A stretch of 64,000 nt of DNA from Mesotaenium endlicherianum (lineage: Eukaryota > Streptophyta > Zygnematophyceae > Zygnematales > Mesotaeniaceae), in assembly GCA_009602735.1 (NCBI GenBank), contig WELA01004268.1:449093-513092 (forward strand), in the 5' to 3' direction. Each line of letters opens with the position of its first letter. The stretch's first letter is position 1. The notes below the pieces were generated by a model, which saw only the letters and a program-made list of their open reading frames with translations, searched no databases and was not told the DNA's origin. Of the stretch, positions 11,101 to 22,544 are shown one piece after another. A program made the position numbers and the translations under genes.

Positions 11101-13645
11101 GTGGAGCTAGCACCCTTCAGTGGTGGCACCAAGCGTGGGCCTCGAGGGAGCCACACGCAGCTGGACCGTTGGCCATCCGTGTCCCACTCTCATCCTCTCA
11201 GACACGCGCCGCCCCCCCTTCTCTCTCCCTGCCCTTGCTCGACTGACTGACTGCGTGCTTACACGGACTGATTGAGGCCAGAGCCGTACGTTCGTCGGGC
11301 ACAGACAGTGGCTTGATGAGTTTCCAAGTGCTCTGAAACTGCGTCTAATTTGTCCTCGCTTGTCTTATTTGTTACTTGTGTCCTGTTTGTCAATTCAGCT
11401 TATTTGTGTCTGATTTTGTAATACTTTGAGATTTTGCCGCCCGTGAATGTGGCAGAGAGCAGGGTCCCAAAGGGCTGCGTTGCCCGCCAGCAAGGTCCCA
11501 CTCGTCTCCAAAGCTGCCTCCGCAAACGCGTGCCGCTAAAAAAAGGTCGCTGTGCACTCCGCCTCCTCCCATCAAGTGCAACCAACGCCTTTCCTGTCCG
11601 CACGTTTCTGACTCCACTGACACTTTCCTCACCTCTCATCACGTACTTTCAACCAAAATCGTGATCAGGTGCCATTACTGATACAGGACCCATATCACAT
11701 ATAAGCTCACAAGCTACCCAGCCCTAATCCTGAAAGCACAAACATAAGGTGCGCTCCAGGCTCAGGGTTTATGCTCCCTATCCTCGCCACCATTCTGGTG
11801 CCCGCAAAGAAGAATCCTACCCCCCATTCGGAGTTGGGGGAAGGTGGGAAGCAATGTACTTTCTTATTCTCCCCCCGCCCCAAAGGCCAAGGTAGCAACA
11901 AGGCCGATGCGAAGCAGGTTCCAGAACGAGCGCCAGAGACGTGGTGGGGAGTAGTTGAATGAATGGGGCGAGGGGGGAAGAGTCTTGGTGGGGGGGGGTG
12001 GGCAAGCGCTCGTCTTGTCCATCTAAGGAACAACAAGGAGGAGGATGAGTGGCAGCGACGACAGCAGCAGAAACGCCAGCAGCAGGCGCCACCTGTCGTC
12101 ACGTGTGAAATGCACGTCACTCATCTCTCGAAGCTTGCATCCCTGCTGAGTTACTAGAAGCTGCCAGTTGTCACAGATGTGTGAGGTGCTGCTCGTTGCG
12201 CCTGTCTATCAGTGTGCCAGTCAGCCTCAATCAGTCTGCGAGGGGGGCGATGTTTTTAGTTCTAATGCTCAGCCCATGCTTACCTGCACTGAGCTCCCTT
12301 CGCATACCAGCCCTTGAAGCAGAGCAGAGGAGAGGACTGACCGTGCGGTGAGTGTCTTTTCTGGGGTGCGGTGGGATGCGGTGGGGTGGGGTCGAATGCA
12401 GGTTATTAAGTCTCTCCAGAGGATAGGGACGGAGAGAGTTAGCTGTCGCAGCCGCCACCGTGTGTGCACCTTTGCCTCTGCAGGCACAACTAAGAGAAGA
12501 TGAGGCACCTCCCCTGCTTATTCCGTGATACCAGACCCATCACGCAATTACACAGGCTCGTACNAGCTTCTCTTTGGCCTTGAGCTTGCCCCGCAGCTTC
12601 TTGTCCTCTATCTTCTGCTCAAGCCCCCCTCTCAGCCAGCATGCGCCTGCAAGGTCAGTACTTTTCTGCAAAGGCTCGCTTGCAGCCGCCTGGACTTTAA
12701 CTCGTCAACTTAAGTACCTCATGCATGCTACAAAGAGAGGCACAGCTTGTTCCTTGGCCATGGGGTTCATACCCAGCACTCAGAACATCCATGAGGTGCT
12801 TGCTTATGTCTTCCCGAGGTGACTGGTATGATATGCAAGTGCGTAGGGCTGGCTGGCATAGAGCCCGCAACTCTACAGCCCCTGCATGTGTCTAGAGGGC
12901 CCAGTCCAGGCCTGGGTAAAGTCTTTCCATGCATTGGAGGAGCTGTATGAGTGAGAGTTTGTCATAGATAAATTGATTTACAGCGGACTAGACCCAAGCT
13001 CGTTCTCCCATGCAAGCCTTCCAGCATCTAGAACGGCTCTCGTGGCCTAGCATTTTAATTTGCAAGTTACCACTCCCCACTTCCTGTCTGACGTGAGAAA
13101 AATGCCCAAAAGACCTCTTTCAGGCCCCCATAACATCTTGGGCTACTTTTTCAGCTTGCGTCCCAAAGCTGCTACGGCCACTTGCTAGGAACCACAAGCT
13201 GCTGCGAACTACTTCACGAATACCTGCCGGAGCACAGTGCCACTTTACAGACCGGTAGCACTTGCAGCTTGTACACCCAGCTTGTGCCACAAATTAAGCA
13301 TACACCCTGCCCTCTTTATAAGAGTTTTGCAAAGCACTTAGTTCTAGTCACTGTTCCTCGTTTTCTTGTATATCTGAACGATGAACAAGACAATATATCA
13401 GCCAACGCGTATGTCAGTAAGTGGCTCCTTTAATGCACAGCATATATCACCTTAAGAGCTGGAGGCAAGCCCCTATCAAATTTCCGGGCTCGCTTTCTAA
13501 GTTCCTTGTTTACAGCTGCAGCTGCAGGTGCCTGCTCAGGTGGAAGCTCGCTTCCTGCAGGAGATTTGGTCTCTGGCCGGGCCGGCCTAGGCCGCTTGCG
13601 AGTTTTTGGAGCATTTTCGTCTGCTCCATTGGCATGGTCCGACAT
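8159..13645 (-). CDS. UTP7: UTP7/WDR46 (BING4) WD40 protein of the small-subunit processome
   Basis: UTP7 is a U3 snoRNP component needed for 18S rRNA maturation in the nucleolus. Exon 1 (13451-13645) is basic and ends KELRKRARKFDRGLPPALK. A 17-codon exon (12564-12614) reads KIEDKKLRGKLKAKEKL. Later exons are 10699-10831 (WLLPSEGGLVEAEGVERT), 10426-10544 (LGPYVVDFTRNGRYL, GHLALMDWRR), 9809-9876 (ETVRDVKFLHNETFFAAAQ), 9553-9601 (YVYIYDKRGIEIHCLK) and 8159-9241, which holds the remaining WD repeats, the BING4 C-terminal domain (NPFETRKQRR, LLDKLQPDMIALD) and a Lys/Arg-rich tail. Phases match across all joins from 10831 onwards. A short exon between 12564 and 10831 is probably missing from my model. 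The second exon ends on an ambiguous base at 12564, and one intron holds a 32-N gap. Confidence 0.85.
9303..9334. other. Assembly gap (32 N) flanked by poly-G
   Basis: A run of 32 N between G homopolymers, inside a UTP7 intron. It marks an unsequenced homopolymer-rich spot. The coding exon that follows on the minus strand begins at 9241 and is not affected. Confidence 0.98.
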
Positions 13646-15160
13646 CGTGTGGCTATAGCTATCACAACCACGAAGACCTAGAGAACAGCTATAGAACCTT
13701 CAGATTGAATCCTGCAATAGTGTGCATCATAAACGTGTCCAGTGCAACTATCACAGTTATCAGCAGTGAGCACGAGGGAACTGATTCTGGCAACTAATCC
13801 TGCAGGTTATCCACCAAGAACCTCTTTCTAGTGACTGTTTTCACAGCCTTTGAAGTTCAAAAACAATTTCTTAATATAACTCTGAGCTTCTGCTCGATTT
13901 GTATGAAGTCCAAACAACTGTGAGGAAGGCAAAGAGCTCATCGAACCGCTTTAACTTGTTCATTTTTTCATAATATGCAGAAATGGAGTGCCAATTCTCG
14001 AGGGGAGGGGGCCTGGGGCTTATGGTTGACCCGGGGTTGAGAGGGGACAGGATTTATGCTTCACACTTCGCACCTGCTTCGCACCCTTTTAGACCAGAAC
14101 AGGCGTGAAATTTCAAGCCAAGCAGAGTGTAGCGTTGCGAAAGGTGAGCCTCGAGTCCTTCGATTTCAAGTTTATAGACTTCAACAAATCGTCGACGGTA
14201 TTGGACGTCAACTGGGCTACTACCGTACCATACGTGTCTAATGAAGATACAAGACGAGTGTTGACCTTCCCATTCCATGCTCATGCATTCATGATGCAAC
14301 GTGACGGGAATTGACGGGTATGCAACAAAAGAATGCGGAAAGCACTTGGAAGATCGCCCCAGTTTCTTCGGATGCACTCGATTGTGATCAATTTATGTGA
14401 CGATATCGTCTTTCTGCACGAATAAGAGTTCAGGAGCTAAAACAATCTTCTCGCTAGATTGTGCTGCACAGGATAGTAGAAAAATTGGTCTTGGCTTTTG
14501 TAGTCTTATTTCTGACCCTTGCAGGCAGCTGGAGCAATTTGTCATTTTCAATGCTGGTGGACTTCTTACGCCACTGCTAAGGGTTGGAGATACTGTTTGA
14601 AGGGCGACATACATCAAGACTGATAAGGTGTTCACCCAACTCTTCGAGTGGAAGACTCTGCACAATGTAGATCATTCTGTGCTAGAGTAGTATCAACTTG
14701 TGTAATTTATCTTACTTTATGTTGCAGTTCATGGCGCTGATACTCATGGCATAACTGTAGATACTAAATGTGCATAGTGCCTGATGACAGGACATTGATC
14801 CGATGATATAATGATGCAAGGACTAAAACCGAGTCTCTTCACTTGACAGACATACTTCTAATGCATGGATGCACGCAAGACTGCAGAATTCATCAGCATA
14901 TCAGATACTCTGTTGCTTGCCGGGCTAGGAAACTGGGCAGGACATTCCAACCTCAACTCACGTACCAAATACAAAATGCAGTGCAATTTCGCAGCGTAGC
15001 TTGCAACCACATACTTAGCAGAGCTGATCACCACATTTACGGCACTTGGAAGGGTTACGCAAATAGGATAGGAGCAAGAAGTCTCTCACTGACGCTGTGA
15101 AGTTGGCTCGAGGTATCAAGTACCATAGTCTACAAGGACAAGGCCTGGTAGAAAGTGGCT
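13646..15160. other. Divergent intergenic region, no supported gene
   Basis: This separates the UTP7 start (minus) from the Golgi SNARE start (plus). Short open frames on both strands around 14050-14660 were examined. None has a recognisable motif or splice context that links them, so I leave the region as promoters plus unassigned sequence. Confidence 0.55.
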
Positions 15161-17853
15161 ATGGGCACAAGCGATGCCAGGAGCAGAGATGAGCTCCGTC
15201 GAGTGGTAAGCTAAGAAAAATGATTTTCCATCCCTACCTCTGTTGCCCTTTCTCACCGCCTGTTATCCCTGCTGAAACAACGAAGAACAAAGTAAAACAG
15301 GTATGCACAGGTTCAACAGTTGTATTTAGGCTTTGGAATTGCAAGTAAGACGACTGAGTCTATAATCCACCTCAAGCAAAGGCTCCATGTATTGTGCATT
15401 GTTCAACTAAGATATCTTGATGAGCTGGACCAATTAATAACTTGCGTGTGTAGACCTCCCTCCAAGACTTTACCAATGTCAGCATGATTCTACCTTGGCT
15501 GGCCTCTGGGTCGCCACTTACGATAGAGGTACAGCCTGACAGGGCTGACCATATGACAGCTGAGACCTAGGAGGTTCGAGATATCCATTTCAGGTTTTGC
15601 CAAAATACATAGTGTCGTGGCGTGCTGTTGCTTTCGTTGGTGAGGAGAGAAAGCCAGTTCTTCTGAGAGAAGGTATGTGGGGTCCTGCTTGGGTGCAGGC
15701 TCGGAAGATAGAGAGTGAGGTGGACCAAAAGCTGGCCAGCTACTCCAGGCTTGGCAGCAGCTTCGGGTCGGATGTGAACCCGCAGGAAGCGCAGCTCAAG
15801 GCTCGGGAGCTCGAGGACTTGCTTCGGGAGCTGGGGGAGCTAAACTTGAGCATGGCGGAGAGCGCGCCAGGTGGCGACTCCCAAGTGCTGAGCCACACGC
15901 TCGCCCGGCACCGTGAGATTCTGCACGAGTACGAAAAGGTACCATCTGTCTCTGAGCTCAGACAAAGCGGCACCGGCTGCAAACAGTCGGCTGATTTTCA
16001 CAACCCTGCAGCTGGGCTGGAGGAGTAGCAGGAGAATGGGCCGGGAAACTGGTGTGAGGCTGTGGATGAGCTTTGAGACAGACAGAGAGCTCAAGGCAGC
16101 GGAATCTTGGACATGTGTGTCCCCTTGAGTGTGCGCACCTCGCAATGGTCATCATACGCATCAGCATAACCTCAGACTCAGGACTGTCCTAGTGCAGTTG
16201 GTCTCGTCTTGATGTGCGGACTACCTGAGGCGCTGGAGCCTTGTTGGGGAAAGGCCACTTGTAGGCCGTGGGCCCTCGCTCGACCACCCCCTCAGTCCCA
16301 GAGGGGAGGTCCATCTGATGGTCATTGCAGGGGCGTGCGCAGCTGCTGGCTTCTCCAAGCTTACATGTGGAAATAGAAGCTACCAGCCAGCGGGTGATGC
16401 ACCCAAGTGTGTCCAAAGTACCGCGTACAATCAGCTCAATGCTTCGTGCATCTCAGTGTGCAGACCTTGACATTCGGGCTTTTATGTCATCAGACAGGAC
16501 AGCCTTACGCCACCTTATTGCGGTTACTTTGCGTCTCCCTTTGTGATAGGTTCTGATTGTGTGCGCTTGCGGCGGAAATACGCACTCTTTCCTTCCCGCC
16601 AAAATCTTTGTTGCCAGGAATTTAGGCGAACGAGGGTGGCCGTCACGACCAGCATTGAGCAAGCGGAGCTGCTGGGCTCGCGACGGGGCGACACGGGCTA
16701 TGCGACGAGTGGAGCCTTGGAAATGGACCAGCAAGCCTTGCTCCTCAGAGAACGAAGCTCCATATACAGCGCCACCTCACAGGTGTGTGTGCCCCAGGAC
16801 TTGCCAGCACAATAGCCTGACCCCATTGCCGGTGCTTAGTCGGGCTGTTAGGTTGGTGCCTGAGGTGCCGTGTAACTGCTCTTCTGAAAGACTACTCTCG
16901 GTTCACAGGAGCTCGAGGAGAGAGAGTTCCTGCTTGGACTCCTCAGAGGTTCAACCTTGAATAGGTAGCCCTTCTGCCGGTAGTTGGGTACCTGGGCTTC
17001 ATTGAAGCACGTCATGCGCAATAGCACCCAGCATGCCTGTCGGTTGAGCTGAGGGCGGGGGACCGGTGCTTGGTCAAGGTTGTCCTCTTGCAAGTTAGTG
17101 TCAAGCATTGGGGTTCGGTGAGGCGGGCCTACATCGGCAGAGGATGTGGTTGCAGGGTGGCATTGTGTGCTTCTTTGCAGTGCTGACGAGCGGGGTTTGC
17201 ACGGGGATGGCGTGGGAGCAGGCAGATGCTGTCATTATGCAAGCCCAGGCAGCCTCCAGCACCCTCACCCAGCAGAGAGGCCTGCTCACTGACTCCATGG
17301 GCAAGATGGCGCAGCTTGGGGCCAGATTTCCGATTGTAAGTGACTGCTCATCATTGCTTGGGGTGCGCAATGACCATTGCTCGGTTGGCTGTTGCTCTCG
17401 CATGCTGTCTAGGTTTGAAGTATAGTACAAAAGGGCGTTGCTCTTTGTGCTTCTTGTGCTCTCTTTGACGAATTTATCTTGTCATTGGGCAAGTGGGGCA
17501 TGCTCCTCTGGCAGAATGTCGATATGGTATTGCTCCCTTGTCGGGCCTTATTTGATGTGTGTGAGAGCATGCATGACGAGACAAGTGTGCAAACCAAGCA
17601 GTTCCAAAACTGCAACTACTTGCTTGCCTGCAAGTAGTTTTCACATTGTTGCCCTGGAGCATCATGCACAGTCTTGTGCTTTATTTGAGATTGAAGTTGT
17701 GACTGCTGACATGGGTTCTTCGCATTGGCCTTTTGTCAGGTCAACAACTTGCTGTCAGCCATCAGGCGAAAGAAATCAAGGGACGGCCTAATTCTATCTG
17801 CAGTAGTTGCTGTCTGCACCCTCCTCCTCCTCACTTATTGGGTCTTCAAATAA
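15161..17853 (+). CDS. GOS1: Golgi Qb-SNARE GOS1/GOSR1 family, 225 aa
   Basis: This SNARE acts in intra-Golgi and ER-Golgi vesicle fusion and is anchored by a C-terminal membrane segment. Five exons join in phase: 15161-15205, 15699-15938, 16618-16782, 17222-17335 and 17740-17853. Exons 1-2 give DELRRV/ARKIESEVDQKLASYS, the family N-terminus, followed by a helical Habc-like region ending RHREILHEYEK. Exon 3 begins EFRRTR and ends RERSSIYSATSQ. Exon 4 is the SNARE motif core, including LTQQRGLL with the zero-layer glutamine. Exon 5 has VNNLLSAIRRKKSRD followed by a single hydrophobic span (LILSAVVAVCTLLLLTYWVF) and stops at TAA 17851. The length is slightly under the usual 230-250 aa. The 15-codon first exon rests on its WEELRR-like motif and correct phase rather than on any transcript. 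Confidence 0.88.
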
Positions 17854-18363
17854 GGGCCGGGCAAAATGGCACTCTCTCTAAAACACACCCATGACAGCTT
17901 TCAGTAGATCATGAATAGAAGGGAGAGCTCTCTTCATATGACAACATCAGGCTTTTAAAAGCGCAATGTAGCTCTATCGTGTTCTTACATTACTATTATT
18001 ACTACAGAGTTATCTCTCCGGTGTCAGGGGCAATTTCATGGACAGAATACTTGATTACCAAGAGCTTTACAGACTTACTGGCACGAAAATGGAGTCAGCA
18101 GAGAATCTGCTTCTACTCCCCAGCTCACCCCGAAGGCTGTTGCAGCAGAGATTTATTTATACACAATGGGCAACGGCCCAACTATACAACCACTTCTCCG
18201 GATGGCTCCTCAACAACAGCTCCCTTAGCAGGGACATAAGAGCAGTAAGAAAGTAGCTTTGCACATGACACCTTGAAGTCGTTGCACATTACGCTTCTCG
18301 GTTTGAGCACACAAGAGGGCTCCGCCAGAGGACTTAAGAACCTACAGAAACCTCATCACTGGT
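17854..18363. other. Convergent 3' region
   Basis: About 510 bp between the stop codons of the SNARE (plus) and VHS-GAT (minus) genes. It should hold both 3' UTRs. No gene seen. Confidence 0.6.
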
Positions 18364-21300
18364 TCAGAAGACAATCATGTCATCCTTGTCGTCCTTACTG
18401 CTCTTCGCCGCAGCCGCCTCGGTCGCAACTCCTCCCTCACCCTTGCTGCCGAAGATCATCTTGTCCAGATCTGCCATGGCAGCCTCCTCGCCGGGGCCAG
18501 CCCCTGCTGCTCTGGCCGGGCGGTTCCTCTTCAGAGTCTCTTCGGCCCTGGCCACAGCTCCAGAGTCATCCTCGTCGACCACTCTCAAGTTTGCCAGGCC
18601 GTCAGTAGCAGCAGCTCCAGAGCCGCCACTTGGCACCCCCTGAGCAGGGGCTGGCACGCCTGCAGCTGCGCCTGCAGGGTTGGCAAGGCCAGCCTCTTTG
18701 AGCATCGTGGCGTGGCGAGCCAGGACCTTTTCAAGCTCGTCGTGGACTGCCAGCGCTTCAAACATGAGGTTCTCATTGTCGTCCTGGGCGCCCTCAATCA
18801 CGCGCTGCACTTGTGCCTGTGCCTGGCGGCATTGGGCCACCAGCGAGCTCGTCAAGTCGTCCTGTCCCCAAGAATAAGACAGCAGCCACTTAGACAGGTG
18901 AGATGGTGTCATTGCATGCCCGCCATTCCACGCTGTGTGGAACAGTTGCAATGCTCAAGTTGGCAATGAATGGCAGTGCCCCCAAATTACAAGGGAGGAT
19001 GCAACAGATTCTAGCTCTTGCTGACTTGCAGGTACTCGATCACTCATCAGACTCCTCCTTCTATCCTGCAGGGTTATTTCACCCAGCTGGCCAACAACCT
19101 GAGCTATGCGACCCACATCCTCTCGCTCCCTTGCCTCAAATACCCTCCCCCAAACCAGGGAGTGGTGTCTCTTTCCTCACTAACATAACGCCCTTTGCCT
19201 GCTGTGACAGAACAGAACAATACTTACCCCAGAAGTATTCTATTAATGCGTCTGATAGCTGCATCACCAGCTCAGCTTTTCCTCCCAGGAATATTCCTTC
19301 TAGGTAGATGCTTTGTCCACTAGAAGCAATGACCACACCAGTCAAACACCTAGATGTGGCTCCTACAACATAGACATGTGTCCGGACAACTTTACAACAA
19401 GTTTGCAACAACTAACAGGTTCGTTAGTCTCTCAACAATTTCTGTCCTGCCACCTGCCCTTTCCATCATTTCCAGCGGGATCCTCGTCAACTCAACCACC
19501 TTCCTGCAACTCCCTGCTGCCTAGAAGTCCCCTCCCAAAAAGGCAAGACGGCTCACTCAGTCGACTAATTCCTAGGATACACACTTGCACGGTCACAACC
19601 CACGGCGCATGTGCCCACGCATCTGGTGCCTTGCACGCAAGCACGCAAGCCCTTGCTTCATTCTACCACCCAAATTGCCCCGTCCCAAAGCAGGAGCTCG
19701 CAGCAGATGCTGGCTGGCCTGACCTGGAGAGCCTCCTGAGGAGGCGCGGATGTGAGCACGGTGGAGAGCAGCTCCACCAGGTTGCGCGCTGTCTGCAGCT
19801 GCTCCTTGCTCTCCTCCGGGCTCAGAGCAGCTGGGGGATGCACGTCCTCAAAGCCCTGGCCCTGCGCGGCCGCGGCTGCCGGGGCGGCCACTGGGTGGGT
19901 CTGAGGAGGAGTGAAGATCGGGGCCAGGCTCTCGTTGTCACGCCCGGGAAACTTCACTCCCCTGGACTTCAGGCTCTGTTGATAAGATCAAGAAGGAGTC
20001 GAAGGTATTGAAATATTAAGGACATGCATGACACGAGAAGAACTCAGAACTCTCTTGACAGTGGGGAACACCAAGTCCAAAGGCGTCGTCTGCGTGAAAG
20101 CTCTTCTCATTGTTGAGACAGCTACCTGAAAAATATGAGTAAGTGCTCACGAGCAGACTTGATGCTGGACAATGACTCCTACATAAACAACTTGGCCAAA
20201 TGCCCTCCAATTTTTGAGCACCAGGGCACAGGAGTCACCAGTGCAAAAGCTGCCTCTCCTCTGTGTGCCATGCGTGACAAGGCATCCAAGGAAGCTGCTT
20301 GCACCACAAGTACATGACAACGCTACATGTGAAATGCTACTTTTTTCACAACTGCCTTTACAAGAAGCAGTGCAAGCTTCTGGAAATGCAAACCTTTTTT
20401 AAAAGTCACCCAACGGACTCACTCAGCCCAAGCAGGCCTCACAGCTGTATCGGAACTGGTGAAAATACATGCTGATAGATGGTAATCCAGGGGTTCTTGC
20501 AAGTATACTATGACCAGCAGCATGCTCCTATGGCAAAACGTCTTGAGCTCCTACATAAGCAATGCACACTTGCACACAGTTACGTGCACACACTAGACAC
20601 TCGTACCTTGATTTGCTTCACACACAAAAACTTGGAGATCAGAATTAAAAACTAATGCATTCACTCTTTCTTTGACTATAGAAAAGTATACACCTGGCAA
20701 CAATGCTTCTTTGTCAAAAGAATTGCGTGCATTTACAACATCATGTTCGTGGATTATTAATGAACTGCTGATAGTTTAGCTTGCTGACAAACATATCCTC
20801 CAATTATCTCCGCGTCACAGTGTTGCACATCAAGTGGGACCAATAAAAAGCTTAGATTTGGCAGCTTACCTTGTAAGTTTCCTCGTAGACGGGGAGAAAC
20901 CTGAGCTGTTCAGTAGATTCTCCCCAGGACTCTATCATCCTCAAAGATTTCTCTCGGAGTTCTGTAGGTGCTTGTCTATCATCTGCAATTCTGACCATCT
21001 CATCAAGCACTTTCTCTGATGCAACCTCAGAAAACATTTTCTCGCAGTTCTTCACCATGGCTTCCAGCAAGGTCAGTGCCAACATCTGGACGTGAGGATT
21101 TTTTATGAGGAGCCGCTTCTTTATTGCTCTAGCCACGTCAACGGTAGTGATGCGGTCTGTGTTAACGTGATCACAGAGTAGCAGAACCTTTCCCCAATCT
21201 GGTCCGACAAGGGTTTCACCGGTGGTTTCCTCCACCAGTCTGTCCGCAGGAGTGGGGGCTTGAAAGTAGTCTTTCATTTTCCCAACTCCTGTCATGGCCT

Positions 21301-21418
21301 TCTCACTGAGATTTTTCCCGATCTCTACGCTGGACTTCCCAAACAAGGTGAGCCGAGTCTTTAGTGTCTCTGAGACATTACTGAAAGTGGTGTTTTGCGA
21401 CATTGTAATTTTCCTCAC
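18364..21418 (-). CDS. TOM1-like VHS-GAT ubiquitin-sorting protein, ~432 aa
   Basis: TOM1-like (plant TOL) proteins bind ubiquitinated membrane cargo and pass it to ESCRT-I, doing the work of ESCRT-0 in plants, which lack it. Three exons join in phase 0: 20870-21418, 19724-19975 and 18364-18861. Exon 1 carries a short N-terminal helix with MKDYFQAPTPADRLVEE and a VHS domain at about residues 45-180 (LVGPDWGKVLLLCDHVN, ALTLLEAMVKNC). Exon 2 starts LKSRGVKFPGRDNESLAPIF and enters the GAT domain. Exon 3 completes GAT (EALAVHDELEKVLARHATML), then a Gly/Ala/Pro-rich tail, ending DDKDDMIVF at TGA 18364. A second ATG at 21403 could be the real start; it would remove only five residues. Plant TOLs often have longer C-terminal tails than this one. 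Confidence 0.9.
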
Positions 21419-22544
21419 TCCACACTTCGTCGGACCTCAGATATTGGAATGAGATGCTCCAAGGTGTTTTCTCAAAAAAAAACTCAACGGCACCAAGCAC
21501 TGCTAGCGCAAGCTCCTCTCGAGCGCTTTTGCTAGGCACGTTTACGTCCTTATCACCCAACAAAGAATGATGCACTAAGCTCTCGGTTATGCAAGAGGAG
21601 AGGTGCTGTGGAAGGTTAAGAATGGAGGACCGGGTAGCGAATGGGTCGGTTGCAATTTTCTGGAAGCTTATTACTTTGCCTGCAGTAGTTTGCCTGAAGT
21701 GGCCTGAGGCCCTTTAGTCGCTTTGTAGTGTCACAATAATCACTTGTCGTCCTTCGTAGACAGTTCCCATAATGTCGGTCGCGCTCATATTCTGGAAAAC
21801 CGCTTTCCGGGCATTTCCGGGTTGTTAACTTGGTAATATAGAAGAGAACAATAAATTTCTGTTTGCTGCACACATTGATGCATGATCGTTCATACATTAG
21901 CAAATAAGCCGGTATATATACACGCAATTCGTAATACATATGTAGTCCGATGGAGCTACCACAGGCCTGATTTACCAGTCACCCTCAAATATTTCCCATC
22001 ATGAAAGTTTTGTGGAAGAAAGTTCGTCCATTCAGCCCGAAGCCGCATTAGGATTTCTTGCACGACTAGGTCCTTCCTACGAACGAGCATAAGGCGAGCC
22101 AGTGGTCGATGACGTCTGTAGGAAAGTCTTCTATTACCACCAACTTAAATGCGAAAATCCTTCAATTACCATCTACGGAGTCTCAACGATTTGAAGTTGA
22201 GCATCCACCTTAATTCCAACAGCTTTCTTTTGCAGAATTATAATTCTGAAGTGCACCTTAGCTGGTTTGATCAACTGTTGAAGGTGACTTAAGCTCACAC
22301 AAGGTCATTCAACATCCAGGCCACTCAGAGTACTACAGTGGGAGTCGTACTAGAACACTACAGATGTTTCATACAGTGGCTAGCACCTTGCAAAGGCACA
22401 TCAAATGATGATGAATGAGATCTTCAAACTCATAGAGCAGTACAAAACCCTCCTAAAAGGCCCTTGCCAGCACTAAGATATGCATGCTTCAAGGTTTGTA
22501 GACAACCGCCTACATCTTTTGATTTCACCAAGGTAGTAGTAAGC
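21419..22544. other. Intergenic region between VHS-GAT and SNU114 genes
   Basis: Both neighbours are on the minus strand, so this holds the promoter of the VHS-GAT gene and the 3' end of SNU114. Composition is AT-rich. No supported gene. Confidence 0.6.

Noticed and set aside
14054-14665. Open frames on both strands between UTP7 and the SNARE gene
   Set aside because: About 60-107 codons, no domain, no consistent exon chain, AT-rich background.
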